Shown here one piece after another: positions 1-13,679 of a stretch of 64,000 nt of DNA. The notes under the pieces are model-generated. The model searched no databases. It worked only from the letters and a program-made list of their open reading frames with translations, and had not been told where the DNA came from. The translations under genes and the position numbers were made by a program. The stretch is from Larimichthys crocea (taxonomy: Eukaryota; Chordata; Actinopteri; Sciaenidae): the NCBI RefSeq assembly GCF_000972845.2, contig NC_040022.1:19956713-20020712 (forward strand), read 5' to 3'. The number at the start of each line of letters is the position of its first letter. The stretch's first letter is position 1.

Positions 1-300
1 AGAGAGTATTTGGCAACCAAACAGTGGAAAAACCAAAAGAAATAAAATTGTACATTTTTCACTGGCTGAAGTTAGGTAAAGGGATATTTGTCAGTACGAG
101 TGTAGGCCTAGCTGCCAGCTGTACAATTCATACTGACCAGAATTGCCAAAATGTTCATCTTTAAGTGCACTATTGTTCAGTGTGATGCACAGTATCGATA
201 CTTAAAGAGAGGAAAAAAAGGCAAAACGACACATGGGCCAGAAAAGGTCACAGCATATAATAGGTGAAGACACAAATTTATACAAAAAGTTGGAATGAAA
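1..300 (+). repeat. Interspersed repeat copy (unclassified, A)
   Basis: Bases 35-95 are clearly related to 2,772-2,842: AATAAAATTGTAC, GTTAGGTAAA and ACATTTGTC or ATATTTGTC occur in the same order and spacing. The right limit is uncertain. No coding potential is seen. Confidence 0.4.
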
Positions 301-2215
301 TGCCACTTTTGTCACCTTTCAGAGCTCGGGGTGTCAGTTGTACTTTGGAGACGTTTCCTACCTTCCAAAATTCAATCCACATTAGTCTCAAAGACGTGAC
401 TGTGCTCCTCAGCACAAATGACCTTTGGATTGGTCAAAAAGTCAGAGGAAAGTGCAGACTTTGATGGTGCCAATGAAGGTCTTTTGCTGAGGGGCAGGTT
501 TGAAGAAATAACAGATTTGAGGGACTTTGTTTGTGTCTTTGGTAAATCCACACAGACAGACTTGTTTTTGCTGACATAATCTTCTGCATCTACATGTAAT
601 TGATGTTACCTGGTTAACGGGGTGTTAACCTCTGACCTCATATGATCAGTACGATAGAGATCATGAAATGTTTTTTTCAAAGTCAAATCTGCATCCTATT
701 TTTTTTACAAGTCTGTCTCTGTTGCTGTAGATGAGCAGATTCTTTTGGGAGAGAATGGAAAAAAGAACGATCTGTGCTTTGCTATCTTTTCTGACAACCT
801 CCTCTTTTTCCCTCACCTCCTAAGCTTCTCCTCCAGAATGCAGAGCAGTCACTTGAAATGAGTAACGGCTAGCCGTATTCTGCCAGATCGACATGCGTTA
901 CCAAACTATCTATCAAGCTGGTGACAGCTCTCCGATGCTTTCTCCAGAGGAAGAGTATACGACACACACACACACACACACACGCACACACACGCACACA
1001 CAAACTACAATCTCCCGCTCTTAAAATCTCCCATCAGCCATTTTGAGTTCCCTTACCCAGCATTACACTGGCAGAGTTGGGACTGAAGGAAGGATAGAGC
1101 TTTATAGGCAAACTGTAAAAACTGTTGATGTTGTTATACCAAGGAATCAAATGGGAGCTGCATTGTGCTCCCCATTTGTGATGATTGGAAAGAAATCAGT
1201 GTTTTCCTCTTGGTTGGCTCAGGATTGCCGGGTGTCTGCATACTCTGGCCGTCTATCCAATCCCCTTGTCAGGAACCGCACTACCTCTTTGGCTGCAGAG
1301 ATACTTTTTCAAGAATGTAGACTATGTCAGGATTTCTAACTCACAGCCTTGCCAACTATTTTAGCAAGAGAGATATTTGACTCCTCCTGACTCTGATTTC
1401 TCTTTCTCTTTCTCTTCCTCGTAGATTTATTCACCAAAGTGCTGAACCCCTGCAGGCTTTCTTTTCATCATTCAATCTGTCCCCCAAGCATTTTCACCAA
1501 TTTTAAGCCACAACCAAGTGTGACAAGTGAGAGGTATTTCAGTTCAATAGCCTACAATTGTGTGCTTTCTCATGCTCACACCCCTTTTAATTTCTCCTTT
1601 TATCCCTGTCTTTAAAGTATAATACATCATATATTCTGCTGCCCAGGGCCCTGAAGCTAGTGTTGGATCAGCCAACACCCACCACTGTGCTTTCCTAACC
1701 CTTGAATCATTCATGCAGTGTGGTGAGTCTCACCTACAAGGATATATTACAGGTGCTTGAGCGACACGGGAAGTCTCTCAAAGAGGTCACTGAGCATTAA
1801 CTCAGTGGGAAAAAATGAATCATAATTTCTATTACCCATATTTCATGAGGCGGAAAAATATGCTGAACAGAAAAGAGGAAAAACAGATCTCACTTGCACA
1901 TAATTGTTCCACATCATTATGCTCTCTACTTTGATGCAATTTTCAGCAAAAGACAATAAATATGTGAATTTAGAGAATGACACTTGGCAAAATTAACCCA
2001 GTTCAAGCTTTCAAACTTCATCAGCAAGATGGTGTTTGCTCATTTGTCATAGAGCAACTCTGTCTCCTAGAAACTGTATTTATATACTACTAATGCTTTT
2101 GAAGATACGTTTGGAGAAAGCGGTTTGATTACTGTTGATACATTTGTCAACAACATTCTCTCATCTCATTACATTGATAGAAAATGTAGCACTATGTTTC
2201 ATACAAAACATCCAT
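301..2215. other. Gene-free stretch with a CA microsatellite
   Basis: No coding exon is supported. It contains a (CA)n tract at 962-1,002 interrupted by GCAC units. The rest looks like unique AT-rich DNA. Confidence 0.4.
961..1002 (+). repeat. (CA)n microsatellite
   Basis: A run of CA dinucleotides with two CG interruptions. Confidence 0.9.
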
Positions 2216-2310
2216 ACATACATTTTCTATAACTGCTTATCCTTATCAGGATCGCGGGAGGCAAGAGGTGGGGTACACCCTGGACAGGTCAACTAATCAA
2301 CCATATCATG
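2216..2310 (+). repeat. Teleost interspersed repeat fragment
   Basis: The motif order CTGCTTATCC, CAGGATCGCGGG, AGAGGTGGGGTACACC and CTGGACAGGTC is one I know from a very common teleost repeat. Only about 90 bp are preserved. Confidence 0.6.
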
Positions 2311-4660
2311 GTCTTCAAGTTATAACACAAATGAGAAATCCAAAGAGTTAAGAGATCTAACTTCATGACAGCTGAGCAAGCTCCATGATTTGATAAAGCA
2401 GGATTTGGCTGAAACAGCTACCAGAGCCAAATCTGTCAACATTTCCAAGGTCATGAATGAACAATAAAGCATTTCAAATACTTTACCATAAATTGAGATG
2501 TTTATCAGAATAGGTCCAAATAGGAGTAGAACATTTTTTTGTACTGTATGCTCTATTTGTGTAAGGAAATGTCTTTATTGGACCTTTTACCCCCTAATTT
2601 TAAGGAAGCTAGGAGGCAGAGCAAATAGGTAGAAATTAATAGAGTCCTGGTGTGTGACCAATTTCTTCATGTCTTTAAGTTTTTTGACATGAAAAACAAA
2701 AGCAGTGCTACTTAAAAACCAAAGCAAGTAGTAGGGAAGTGGTGTGTCTCATATTTGTCATCTTAATTGACAACCAAAGGGAATAAAATTGTACCTTTTT
2801 TTATACCGGCGGAACAGTTAGGTAAAAGGACATTTGTCGTTCCTTTCAATTTTTCCCTCTGACTCATAATCAGTCTTGATATGAAACACTCAACTCTGTT
2901 GCAATTAAATAACGACAAAACGGGGGGGAACAAAGGTGTGATTGATGTTATTGTAAAACTTGCAACAACAAAACTTCAGACAAAAGCAAATTAAGAATTC
3001 ATGTTGAGATGAATTATGTAGCTCCAGGAATTTTCTGATGTGTGTGGAAATTGCTTTTCGTTGCAGTAATATATAAATAAAAGTGTGGTGGAGAACACTT
3101 TTCACCCACAGTACTGTCCTCCTCAGTGTCTGTACATGGATGTTTCTTACTCCTGCCTTGTCCCGTGGCCTCTCATACGAGATCCTGGACTATATCATCA
3201 TTAGTTGTGTTAATCAAAAATGGTCTCCAAGGAGCTGACTGTATTGTTTAAAGTAGCTTTTCTAGTCTTGCTTGAGTGAATGGGTTGATGTGTTACTCAT
3301 CATTCCTATTTGAAAAAGGGGATGCCAAACAACACAGCTTTATTGTGCAATGTTGGTGGTGAATGATGTTTGTCTATTGTAATTCTCCCAGCTGCTGTTT
3401 TGCATTTTATCTCTGGTTTTGCAGTGTTTATTCAGCTTCTTAGTTTTGGCTCTTTTACCTTCGCCCTTTGCTTTGCCACAAGTACTGTATTCTTTTCTTC
3501 TTCTTGTTTGTCTGTTCAAACCAGATGGGTTTCTTTCTTTTCATGCTCTGCTGCATATTTCTGTATATTTCTTTTCATATTCTTCTGTCTTTCTTTCACA
3601 TTTTGTTTGTGTTTAGTCTGCGTGGTTTGTCTCCTCATTTGGTTAGAGAAGCAACTTGCACGATGCAGTTAAAGAGCATTGGGAACTGTTACATCTGTTT
3701 GCTGTCGGGTTGGGTTTCCATAGTAAATAAATGGTGGCGTCTCTAGACACACCTCATTAAAGTTTGTCTCTTACAATCAGCCTCAGTCTTCTTATACTCT
3801 GTAGTCCTTTTAGCACAGAGAAAACACATTTAACTGTAGTCCCGATCAGTAAAGAATTGTATGTTCACATGTTACATCAACTGAGAAGCAGACTGAATAC
3901 TTTGCCATCCTGTGGTCTAGCAGTCCAGCTGGGGACCTTTGATGCATTTCTCTCTCTGCCTCATTGTCCTCTTTTTACTGTCTGCAATAAAGACATAAAA
4001 ATGCCCCAAAATACTTTAAAATAGTGTTCTTCAGGAGCTGTACTCCTTTTACTTCGATATAGTGAAGTCTGTAGGCCAGTTTAGATGATGAGTGACGCTG
4101 TGCTGTTACACTCACATATGATCTTTGTGGTGGAATATAGGTAAGCACATTTACTCAAGTACTGTACTTGAGTAGTATTACTAATGTTTTTTTATTTTTC
4201 AATTCTAGGTAGTGCTATATTTATCTCACAGGTTTAGTTAATATTAGTGATTTTGAGTTTGAATTTTGACTGATAAAGTGTTGCTTAATAGGTTGAGAAA
4301 ATACATAGAGCTAAACAAACTACAATCCTGAATCCCAAAAAAATGGGATGCTGTGTAAAATGTAAATTTAGCCCAGAGGACACAACATTCATGATTTCAA
4401 CATAAAATTTGAAATGTGGTACACTGTTCCACTTTCTGTCTGTTCATCTCAGATGAGCTCGGGCCCAGAGGAGTCGGCGGCATTTGTGAATGTCGTTGAT
4501 GTATGACTTTCTATTTGCATGCCGGAGTCTTAACTTGCATTTGTGGATGCAGCAATGAACTGTGTTTACAGTTTTCCTTAACTTAAAAATTACTTAAAAT
4601 AGCTCAATTCATCTGTGCTCACATCATAAATAATACATGTGTAAATCCAATGAATAGAAC
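2311..4660. other. Gene-free stretch, T-rich block and a repeat fragment
   Basis: No gene is seen. 3,370-3,770 is strongly T-rich on the plus strand and gives hydrophobic reading frames without homology; it may belong to an LTR-like repeat. 4,130-4,195 carries a fragment of the TTTACTCAAGTACTGTACTT repeat common in teleosts. Confidence 0.35.
2750..2850 (+). repeat. Interspersed repeat copy (unclassified, A), fragment
   Basis: This is the second copy of the motif order seen near position 35-95, same strand, diverged by substitutions and a small indel. Confidence 0.4.
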
Positions 4661-5115
4661 TGTTGTCATGGTTTTGGATTTTACGTTTGGTGCCTCCTGT
4701 TTTATTTTTTAATGCTCCTCTCTTCTCATGTCTTAATTCCTGCCTTTGCTGTTTCCCACCATTATTCATTTTCTGTTCTGCCCTGATTAGTTTCTACCTT
4801 TGTTTCATGGTCCTACACTCACTGTGTATTAAGTCTTTATGTTCCTTCTCTCAGTGTCAGTTTGTTGTTGTACCGTGTGTCAAGCATGCTAGTAGTGTCC
4901 TAAATCCTTGTATTTTCTTGTGTTTTACTTTGCTTTTTTGGACCTTGCCTTTTTATTTGCACTTTTTACCTGTTACGTGACAGATATGTTTGCCTGTTTG
5001 AAGGTATCCTCTGGTTTTGACCCCGTGTCTGCCTCACTACCCCCAAGCCTTTTCTTCTATGACCTTTTGTTAAATAAATCATTGAAGCACATAAGCTCTG
5101 ACTCTAGCATGTAAA
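4660..5115 (+). repeat. T-rich LTR-like repeat block
   Basis: This is a T-rich, promoter-like stretch. It runs from a GGTTTTGG/CCTGTTTTATTTT start to a TTAAATAAATCATTGAAGC end, like the polyadenylation end of known teleost LTR-like repeats. 13,680-14,095 has the same organisation. Solo LTR is an inference; no terminal TG..CA or target duplication was established. Confidence 0.35.
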
Positions 5116-6554
5116 TTTGGACCCTTTCTTTTTCTTCACTGCTTCAACACATTGGGACAATGATATAGTAAACATAGCTGCTCAACATTATCTTATAGTA
5201 TCAGTACATAACTTATTTGTACACAAATAAATCTGCATTTGTACAGACCTTGCAGTACAGGCATAGTAGTGAGAGTCAATGTGCAGTATGAACCTATTTT
5301 AATAGGTCTATACAGCATATGAAACAGTAGGCAAGTATTACAGTTTATAAAAGAATTGTAATCAAAGAGAATAGAAGTAAAAAGTGGTACGGCCCTGCAG
5401 AGCAGAGATCAAGTTATTTTTGTTAAATCGTAGGATCAAATGTTGAGTTTAATGTGTGTATGTATGTTGTGGTGGTTTGCGGATCAGAAATTGTATTGAA
5501 GCAGAGCCACAGAGTAGCTACTTGAGCAGAATGATGGCTCACTGCTAAAACTTGCTGTGGTGATATATAGTCTCATAGAGGAACATTTTTGGAGCAGGTG
5601 GTTAGCAGGATGTGCAGGTTCAACAGTAACCTTTTCTCATCATTAGTTCACCCTGGTGACAGCTTGTTCTTTTTTTCCTCTAGTGAGCCTGTTCGGTTAT
5701 CTGCAGGCTTTTTTAAAGGCCAGTTGCCTATTGCTCAGCTCAAACTTAGTTATAATGTAAATTGTGATTTTTTTTTTGCATTACTAAAATAAGTTGCACC
5801 ATAATTCAAGTAACTAAATACAAAAACACTCTAAATAGTTACACATGGACAAGAGTAGATATAAATTATAAAATGTTTGTATTAGGTTGTATTATGTACA
5901 TGTACAGTATACAACAACAAGTGATGATTTTAAATAAAAAATAAATAAATGTAAACAGTAAATATCATTTACAGTTATTCTATAGGTAATTTAATTAATT
6001 TGAACTCTTGCCTCTTTCATCTCTATTTATTTTCACAAAACTCTTTTCATGACTGGATGCACTCATGTGAACAGAGTAGGAAGAGAGGGAAGCATGGATT
6101 TTTAATCCGCTGGCGGTCCAGAGATGAAAAGTCATTGTGGGCTCCTGTTGACCCTCACATTCATCCCATTCTCTGTGAATTGCCTATATAATTTGTATTG
6201 TTCAAGCATCTATCAAATACAGTTCACACTGCAAACTACAAATGGCAGCTTTATCATCTGTATTTTGCCTTAAGGCTGAGAAACCAACCAGCACTCCTGT
6301 GCTGAAATGCTACATGCCTCCAAGATGGCTATGTGTTGTTTAGGTCATGCTAATTTAAGTAAACACACATTTATTTTGTAACATGTAAGCAAAATGTCAA
6401 CATCTATCCATCCATCCATTGTGTTTATAGCAGGGTATAAAAGGTAGCCCTGATGTCCCTTAGTTGTTTTGGGGGGGACTTGAGACACTACCAGGCCAGC
6501 TTTAATATGCAATCCCTCTGTATTGAGGGTCTGTCCCATGGACTTTTTCTAGTT
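5116..6554. other. Gene-free AT-rich stretch
   Basis: No exon, RNA gene or intact mobile element is recognised. A short CATC-type tract and a fragment of the common teleost TATAGCAGGGTATAAAAGG-type repeat lie near 6,400-6,450. Confidence 0.35.
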
Positions 6555-7165
6555 GGATGTGCCTAGGATACCTCCAGAGGGAGGCGTCCAGGTGGCATCT
6601 GGATTAGATGCCTTAACCACCTGACTGCTTTCAACACAGGGGAGCAATAATTCTTAATTGAATACTTCCTTCCAAAGGAAGACTTCATTTTGGCCACTTG
6701 TGCTTTCAATCTCATTCTTTTGGTGATTACCCAAACCCATTAACCATATATTTGGTTTGCAGCTTTGTTCAAGCAGTAAATCAAAGGCTTCACCTTCAGG
6801 CTCAGCTTCCTTCTCACCGCAACAGTTGACCTCATGCTCCATCCTCCATCTTGGAGGTGGTGATCTTTATCTCCACTGCTTCAAACTTGCAAAGCATCCC
6901 GGTGCGCACTGGAAGTGGTTAAACCATTTCATCAGGAAAAAGCAGAGATGCAATCCTGAGGCAACCATACCAGACCCTTTCCACAAAGCACACCATCAGA
7001 TTTGCCTCGAGATTCTGTCCAAGAATATCACAAACCGAATTGGTAAAAAGGCACAACCCTGGAAGACCCAACACCCACTGAGAATATGCTTAACTTCTGA
7101 CCAAAAATTCACGTATAAAGGTATTAAAAATAGATTTTGGTTAAACCATTTTCAACCTCAAAATT
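6555..7165 (-). mobile_element. LINE (non-LTR retrotransposon) reverse-transcriptase relic
   Basis: On the plus strand this reads like the antisense of a widespread teleost LINE. ACCTCCAGAGGGAGGCGTCC near 6,570 and AAAGCAGAGATGCAATCCTG near 6,938 are recognisable. The latter is the reverse complement of the region encoding the reverse-transcriptase FADD box. The FADD codons and frame are degraded and stops occur, so it is a dead 5'-truncated copy. The clade is not assigned. Confidence 0.65.
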
Positions 7166-10100
7166 AGGGCCCCACCTTGAGACCCTACATATTTATAAAC
7201 AATGTTGCAATGAACCACAGTACCAAACCAACCTGGGGACATCAAAAGCGGTCTGGGGCCATGGCTGCTGCCCACTTTTTCTATTTGATATTTCAGACTG
7301 AGTTCTGAGATAATCAAAGAGTTCTTGTAAGGGTTCCCAAAATCTTCAACTTAATCATCACGTGATGCCTCAGGATTGGTGGTCCTAGAGACCTGCCAGC
7401 GAATCAAGAAACTCTTTTAATTCCCCTCTACCTGATACTGAAGGAACCATCCTGATCCCTGTGACTGTAATATTCAAAAGTTAGAACTGCTCTTAAGACC
7501 TTATATTAGTTTTGAAACTTGTCTTTGTTCGGTGCAGGTTCTTTGGAGGATTTAGGAAACCCACAGAGAAAGCACAGCATGAGTGTGTTGAAAAACCGTC
7601 GAGCAGTTTTCTAATGCAGGGGTAGCTGCAGCAGTAAGAATGTGTCCTTGGAGACTTGGAGAGTGTGCTGGTCATATAGCCTGCATCCCAAATGCACCAC
7701 TGTGAGTCTGACAGGTGAGACGTGAGATTAATCTTTTTACTCCCAAAGAAAGTCACTGAAGGCCGTGGTGACTGGCAGAGAGATCCAAGGTCACAGAGTT
7801 CTTTTAGATGTCAGAGGTGAGATGAGGTTTGGAATATAAAGTGAAAAATCAATTCTAAATAAACTTTGAACTGTGAGCCATTGTAAATATGCATTACAGA
7901 TGATTTAACCGTGAAAGACAAAAGAGGTCAACAAACGTATCAGACCCCATCATATGTTAGTAGATTTTACCTGACCGTAGCAATGCCAGTCTACATTAAG
8001 AAATATACAAAGGGGGCAGCAGTGTGACACTGTGACAGTGATTACCGCTGTCACCTCATGTCTCAGTACAAAGATCTATCCTCAGATCCTGCTATACGGA
8101 GAGTTAGCCTGTCCCCTTTTTTCCCTAGAATTCATGTGTGCTTTTCTTCAACATCCTTCCAAGATGAAAATACATTTTGAAATTGCCCATAGGTATAAAT
8201 GTGAGTGAAAGTGATAGTCTGTCTTCCTGCATTAGCTCAATGATGGACGTGTGATCTGTCCCGGGAATTAATTTAGCTTCATACCCATTGTGTGCTGAGG
8301 CTAAACCTTGTTCCCGAGGAGAAATAATACGTACAAAAAAATTAATGATTCTGAATGATTTTCTCTATAAATCATGTTTTACATAGATATATATTTTGTT
8401 TTTGTGATTTCTTTCTCCTGGGAGCATACCATCCAATGGTTTCACTTACTTTTTACTACTCTGTCATTTCCCAGTAATTTGGTGCCCCTCTTAGTCATTT
8501 GCTCTCGCTCTGACACTGCATGTAAATCACCCTGAGACTCCAAACTGCTGTTTTATGAATCACTGGCACAGCACCATTCAAAGCCCAGCTGAAATAAAAC
8601 CTGAGAGGCAATCTGCGTCAAACAGCAAACTCACGTCAGATTGCCTGCCTAATGGCTGTGGTCTGTTAGACAAGGCATCTTTGAATATGTGAAGCTCAAA
8701 GATTCTGCAGCTGATGAGCACATGGGTGTCAGGAGGGAGGTGGTTTTCCGGGATTTATACGCCCGCTGCCTGGCAGATGAGGAGGCTGACACTGGGTGAG
8801 GACAACAGCATTGTTTTAGATGTCACAGCTGTTCACTAGTTCAAGGCGTGCATCACAATTCTTTCCACCTGGACAGACCTGCCTGGCATAAATAAAGAAA
8901 ACAAACACCCATGTACATCCTTCGTTATGAGGGCCATACAATACATTATAAAATATACCATTAACAACAGTTATAAAATTCAGTTTATCATTACATATTG
9001 TGAGTGTATATTAATCTTAGCTTTAACAAGGTGCATTCAGGTACAAGGAACATTCAAAAAATAAATAAAACTCAGCTTCTTTACGTTCATGTCTTATTTC
9101 ACTCATGGAGTCGCTTTGACAACTAACAAATGCCCCCTGACATTTTTTTGATCACACATAATGGACCTCTCTCTGTGTATTTATAGGCAGTAATTCAATC
9201 TTTGAGAATCGTCAGTCTGGCTTACAAGTTACAAGTTCTGAAATCTTAAGTTTTCAAAAGAGAACTTTTTAGCAGACAGTATCCTTTTTACACATCCAAA
9301 AAACAGAGCAACAAAATTATTCATTTGATTTCCCATTTCTGGACACTTTGTGGATGTAGGCCAAATTCTCCATTCTCCTTGTAGCTTTGTTTTTGGTCTC
9401 CACCAACTCCTGAAGGAAACATCTGGTTTTCTACGCTTTAGAGGAACAGCAGGCTTAGGTAATACTTCTCTGAGGTCGTCTCTACAAAGGGCTGATTCCA
9501 CATTCAAGTCACCATGAAATTCATTTTTAAGAAGCTTTTTAGCTGCTTTGAGTCCATCCAACTCATTTAGTACAGCACTTTTTCACAAAATATCCAGCAC
9601 ATGCAGATGCTCGGATGTATTAGTTTTTTCTCATTTGCTCAATAGTCACTAGTAAAATGCATTTAAATCAGGTAAAGTATTCCCCTGTCACTTTAAGAGA
9701 GTGAAGTGGACAGACATTTCACCGCATAATTCATTATTGCGTTGAATCTTTCGGGACACCACCATTTAAAAGCTGACTGGACAATATGGATGCGACTGGC
9801 ACATTGGCTTCACGTGTGGATTCAAGCAGCAGAAGCCGAGCTCAGGAGAAAACCAATAATCCTGTAAAGCGTAAAATTTGTTTATGCAGTGATTTCAATG
9901 TAATATCTACCCACTTGAGCATTTGATGACTGCATCATTTGCCATTTTGTCATGGTGACATGGGCCATTATGTCTATACATATACAGTTGACGTCAGTTT
10001 CATGTGCGAGTGTATGTGGACTTAACTCAGCCTATTACTACTGTTTCTTTTATCTTTACAATATTACTTTATGAGGAGTAAAGAGAGGTGGTAAACCTCT

Positions 10101-10350
10101 GAGGTAGATCCTAAAATTAGATTCTTTTTTCCCCTCAGGCTATACATGAATGCTACATCAGTATTTTCATTGTTGTGCCACCCTGGCACCTTCAGGGCCA
10201 GATCCAATCCTTATGTGTACTCATTTAATTCAAGTCAGGCCAAGATGTTAAGTGCATTATCATAAAAATGTGTCTTTGGATGGTATAGAATAAAGACAAT
10301 TTTGGATAAGAGCAATCTAAATTAATAAATGTTCATAGATTATTAAACAA
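7166..10350. other. Gene-free stretch, partly unique DNA
   Basis: No coding exon is supported. 8,400-8,850 is low in repeats with balanced composition and could be conserved non-coding DNA (untested). Around 9,340-9,440 lies a short piece resembling a known teleost repeat (TTCTGGACACTTTGTGG, TTTTTGGTCTCCACCAACTC). Confidence 0.3.
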
Positions 10351-10354
10351 AACC

Positions 10355-10480
10355 ATTAAAGGGATACACCACCAAATTTACAAATGAAGTTAAGTTTACT
10401 GGTTACAAGGTGTACGTATCAGTCTGTGTATAATGTGTCTATAGTGGCTCTGGAGGAGCTTTCCATGTACAGTAGATAAA
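10355..10480 (+). repeat. Possible interspersed repeat fragment
   Basis: The motifs AAAGGGATACACCACCAAA and TATAGTGGCTCTGGAGGAGC follow an order I associate with a dispersed teleost repeat. Weakly supported. Confidence 0.35.
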
Positions 10481-13400
10481 GCTTAGGACCTTGTCTTTTC
10501 CATGAAGTTTCAAACCTTGAATGTACAATACACTAAGGTGAAATTGCTTTATTCAGTTATGTGTTGTGCTCATGGACTATAATAAATATCAGTTTCTGTT
10601 AAATGAAGCCTTCAAAAGGCGAGTCTGTACCATAGGTGCAGGGACTGATGGGACTTGTACTCCTCTCCAATAAATGACATTGTTGGGCACCCCACGTTGA
10701 TTTGCTGTTAGGTTGGTTTTGTAGTTATTGACATGCATAAAAAGTCCCCAAAATGTGGGAAATAAAATATCTAATACTCAAATTTTCTTTGAGAAAACAA
10801 CCCAAGACCTACACTGGGCTCTGCTGTGTAAAGTATGACCTATTTGTGGCCTCTCTTTTAGAGAAATCCTCCAAAGTGAAAATTTTAAGGTTTCTGGTGG
10901 TAATGACATTTCAATTTGATGATTTCAACATTCTCACAAACTCACAGTATCCACTTTCTTTGAAATGTAGGAGTGACAACAAAGCTTGTTCCATCATCCA
11001 TGGATGACGCTTCGGATGGTAGGTTATAGTATAATATGAAAGTATAAATTGTATAAAGTATAAATGAAATTAGAGAGCAGAAGAAGAACTTTACCTAACA
11101 AGGGAGCTGTGCTATCTGAATCATGTTTGGCTGAACTCAGACAAATCTTTAGTTAGACAAATTATTGTTTCCTTGCATTCATCGTTTAAAACCCCAAATC
11201 CGTGTCAGTGTGTTTGCTCATGTCAGTAACAACTTCTGAGCCCTACTGGGATACACATGTATAACACACTTGTTTAAAACAATAAAAAGGCAGATATTAA
11301 ATGTCCTCAGAAGTGGCGTTCTTTGAAATGTCCATCCAGAGATTAAAATATATACAATAATCCAACACTGCAATGCTGTATTTTAACCTTTTCAAACTAT
11401 GGGTTGTAATCAGATGCTATGATGATATTTAAAAATATCATGCATACATTATATTTTCCCTTTTGCATTTTAACATTAAGACACTGTAAATACAAACATG
11501 GAAAGAAAAAATATACTCTAAGACGTTGAGTTTTTGATTATAATATTCACAGAGGAGCTCAAAAAAATCTGCGACCTCTTTGGTTCCACAAACGAATGGC
11601 TGGACTTGTTCTGTATTCCTTACTCCGGTTTGCCTGACATATCAAGACAGTTAGAAGAAGCACACTCTGAGTGTTTTAATGAGTGTGGATGCTCAAGATA
11701 TTTTTAAGGTTAGTTGATGGAAGGGCATAAAAATCAATATGTGGTCGATAAATTTCCCCCAGGTGGTGCGGTGGAGTGCTGCTCATCAAGTAACTAACAA
11801 CCACAGGGCCTGAATGAATACCACAGAATTACTTTAAGAAAACGAGTGCTCATTCAGCTGCACGTGCTGCCCAAAGGGTGGACCAGTAATGACTACATGG
11901 AGGGAAAGCGTGGACAGCACTCGATCTCTGGCCTGCGGGCTTCTAGAAGTGGAGGTGAATGAGATGCTGTGTGAGTCAAATGAAGATCAAAGAAGTGAAC
12001 TTCAAATTTGGCAGCTGCCAAGGCTTAATGCTGTATTTGGAAGAATCAGCATGTGATTCACTTGCTGCTACACAAAAATGGCAGTCAGTTTGGATCATTT
12101 GTGAGACCTTCAACAGTTTAATTTACTTACTGCCTCTTTTTCAAGAGAATAGCCCCTCACTGTTTCTCTCTCTTTTACTGACTCTTTCTCACTCTCCCTC
12201 CCTTCTTTCCTGTCCTGTCCAGTCTGTACTGGAAAGAAGAAAACCCATCAAGAAGATATCAAGATAAACATAAAAGTATTCTGAGGTTGACAAGAAAATA
12301 AGAGTCATCCATCAAAGGGCTTGGCTACTTACACAGCATGTCAGAGAAACCCTTGGGTTTTCAACACACTGCCCGACTCTCTTAAATTCAGGACACTGAA
12401 CCGGATCAACACGCCAGATGGCAGGACAACAGGCCCAAGAGACAGGCGATAAAACTACTCAATGGTGTCTTGTTTTTTTTTGTTTTTTGTTTTTTTGTTA
12501 ATATAGCTGGTCAGTTTGGAGAGTGTCACACCTTTTCAGAGAGAGAGAGAGAGAGAGAGAGGAGGAAAAAGTCTTCATTTTCATATCAGACCTCTCTAAT
12601 CTGCATCATCCTTCTTCCTCTAGGTTTCCCTCTGACATATCTGACGTCAGAGCTTGACATTGTTTAAAACCATCAGCCTAATGATCCATTTCACTTGCAC
12701 AGGTGACTGAAAATTTGTGAGCCACATCATTCCTTGTCGGTTCTTTTGTCACAGATAAGCTAATGTTTATACAGTTTTGTCCTCCCTAATGTATACCACC
12801 ATCCTGATAAATGCCACACGAATGAAACCTTGACTTAATCTCACTTTTCACCTGGTTATAAATCATTCTTCACAATGGGTACAGCTACTATGCGGTTCAC
12901 ACTGTTGCATCATGGTCACTGGACACATCTAATGGTATTGGACATTAAAAAACACAACTGTACAATTCAAGGGCACTGACACAATGCAGTATATTACCTG
13001 TGTGATATGAAGTATGGATTAAAGAAGCATGGCTTTGCCCTGAGCATCTCAAAGTCACATTTATTAATCATTAGCTTCAAGTCAATACCTCATGATGAAG
13101 AAGTGTTAAGTCCGTCACTGTGGACAAGATGTAGCTTGAGTAAACAGTGTCAGAACTTTAGTTCCTGATTAAATCCAATATTAGAAAGAGCAGGTGAAGT
13201 GAAGCACAGTTTCTGTTGCTACTGCACTGAGTTGCTGTCTTCTGGCTCCACAGGAGTAGTTTTATTTTCATCAGGCTGTCTCCAGCTCCCAGAAAACAAA
13301 TTACATTTGGCTGTGAATTATCTCTAAATGAATTATTTTAGTGTTGACTTTGTCTAGCAGGGGGAAAAAAGAGAAAAAAGCTTTTAAACTAAGTTTGAGA

Positions 13401-13508
13401 GTTTGTGTACTGAGCAGATTTGAATATATTGCATAATAAAAATAATATAAAAATCCCATGTCATTTTGTGAGGAAATTAAACTGCACATTGACTAATATT
13501 CATACTAT
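10481..13508. other. Gene-free AT-rich stretch with a GA microsatellite
   Basis: No exon is recognised. A (GA)n tract lies at 12,538-12,562 next to a T-rich run at 12,470-12,497. The rest appears unique. Confidence 0.35.
12538..12562 (+). repeat. (GA)n microsatellite
   Basis: A near-perfect GA dinucleotide run of about 12 units. Confidence 0.9.
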
Positions 13509-13596
13509 TTAAGCATAATAAAGCACAGGAATGGTGAGAAAATTAATGTTTCTTAAGCATAATAAAGCACAGGAATGGTGAGAAAATTAATGTTTC
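13509..13596 (+). repeat. Perfect 44-bp tandem duplication
   Basis: The 44-bp unit 13,509-13,552 (starting TTAAGCATAATAAAGCACAG) is repeated without a single change at 13,553-13,596. The identity suggests a recent duplication or an assembly artefact. Confidence 0.9.
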
Positions 13597-13679
13597 TAAC
13601 GTCTTAAGGGGAAAATAAGACTGAACGTCTACATGCATGCTGCACAGCAGTGCTTGAATGCTAAATGCTAACATCAGCA

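Noticed and set aside
3370..3746. Overlapping hydrophobic open frames suggesting membrane proteins
   Set aside because: They result from T-rich sequence. The frames overlap each other and have no homology; the same holds at 4,663-5,114 and 13,772-14,091.
6757..7167. 136-codon plus-strand open frame
   Set aside because: It is the antisense of the degraded LINE reverse-transcriptase region.
9229..9561. 110-codon minus-strand open frame, fairly charged
   Set aside because: It overlaps a stretch resembling a teleost repeat and has no family resemblance.
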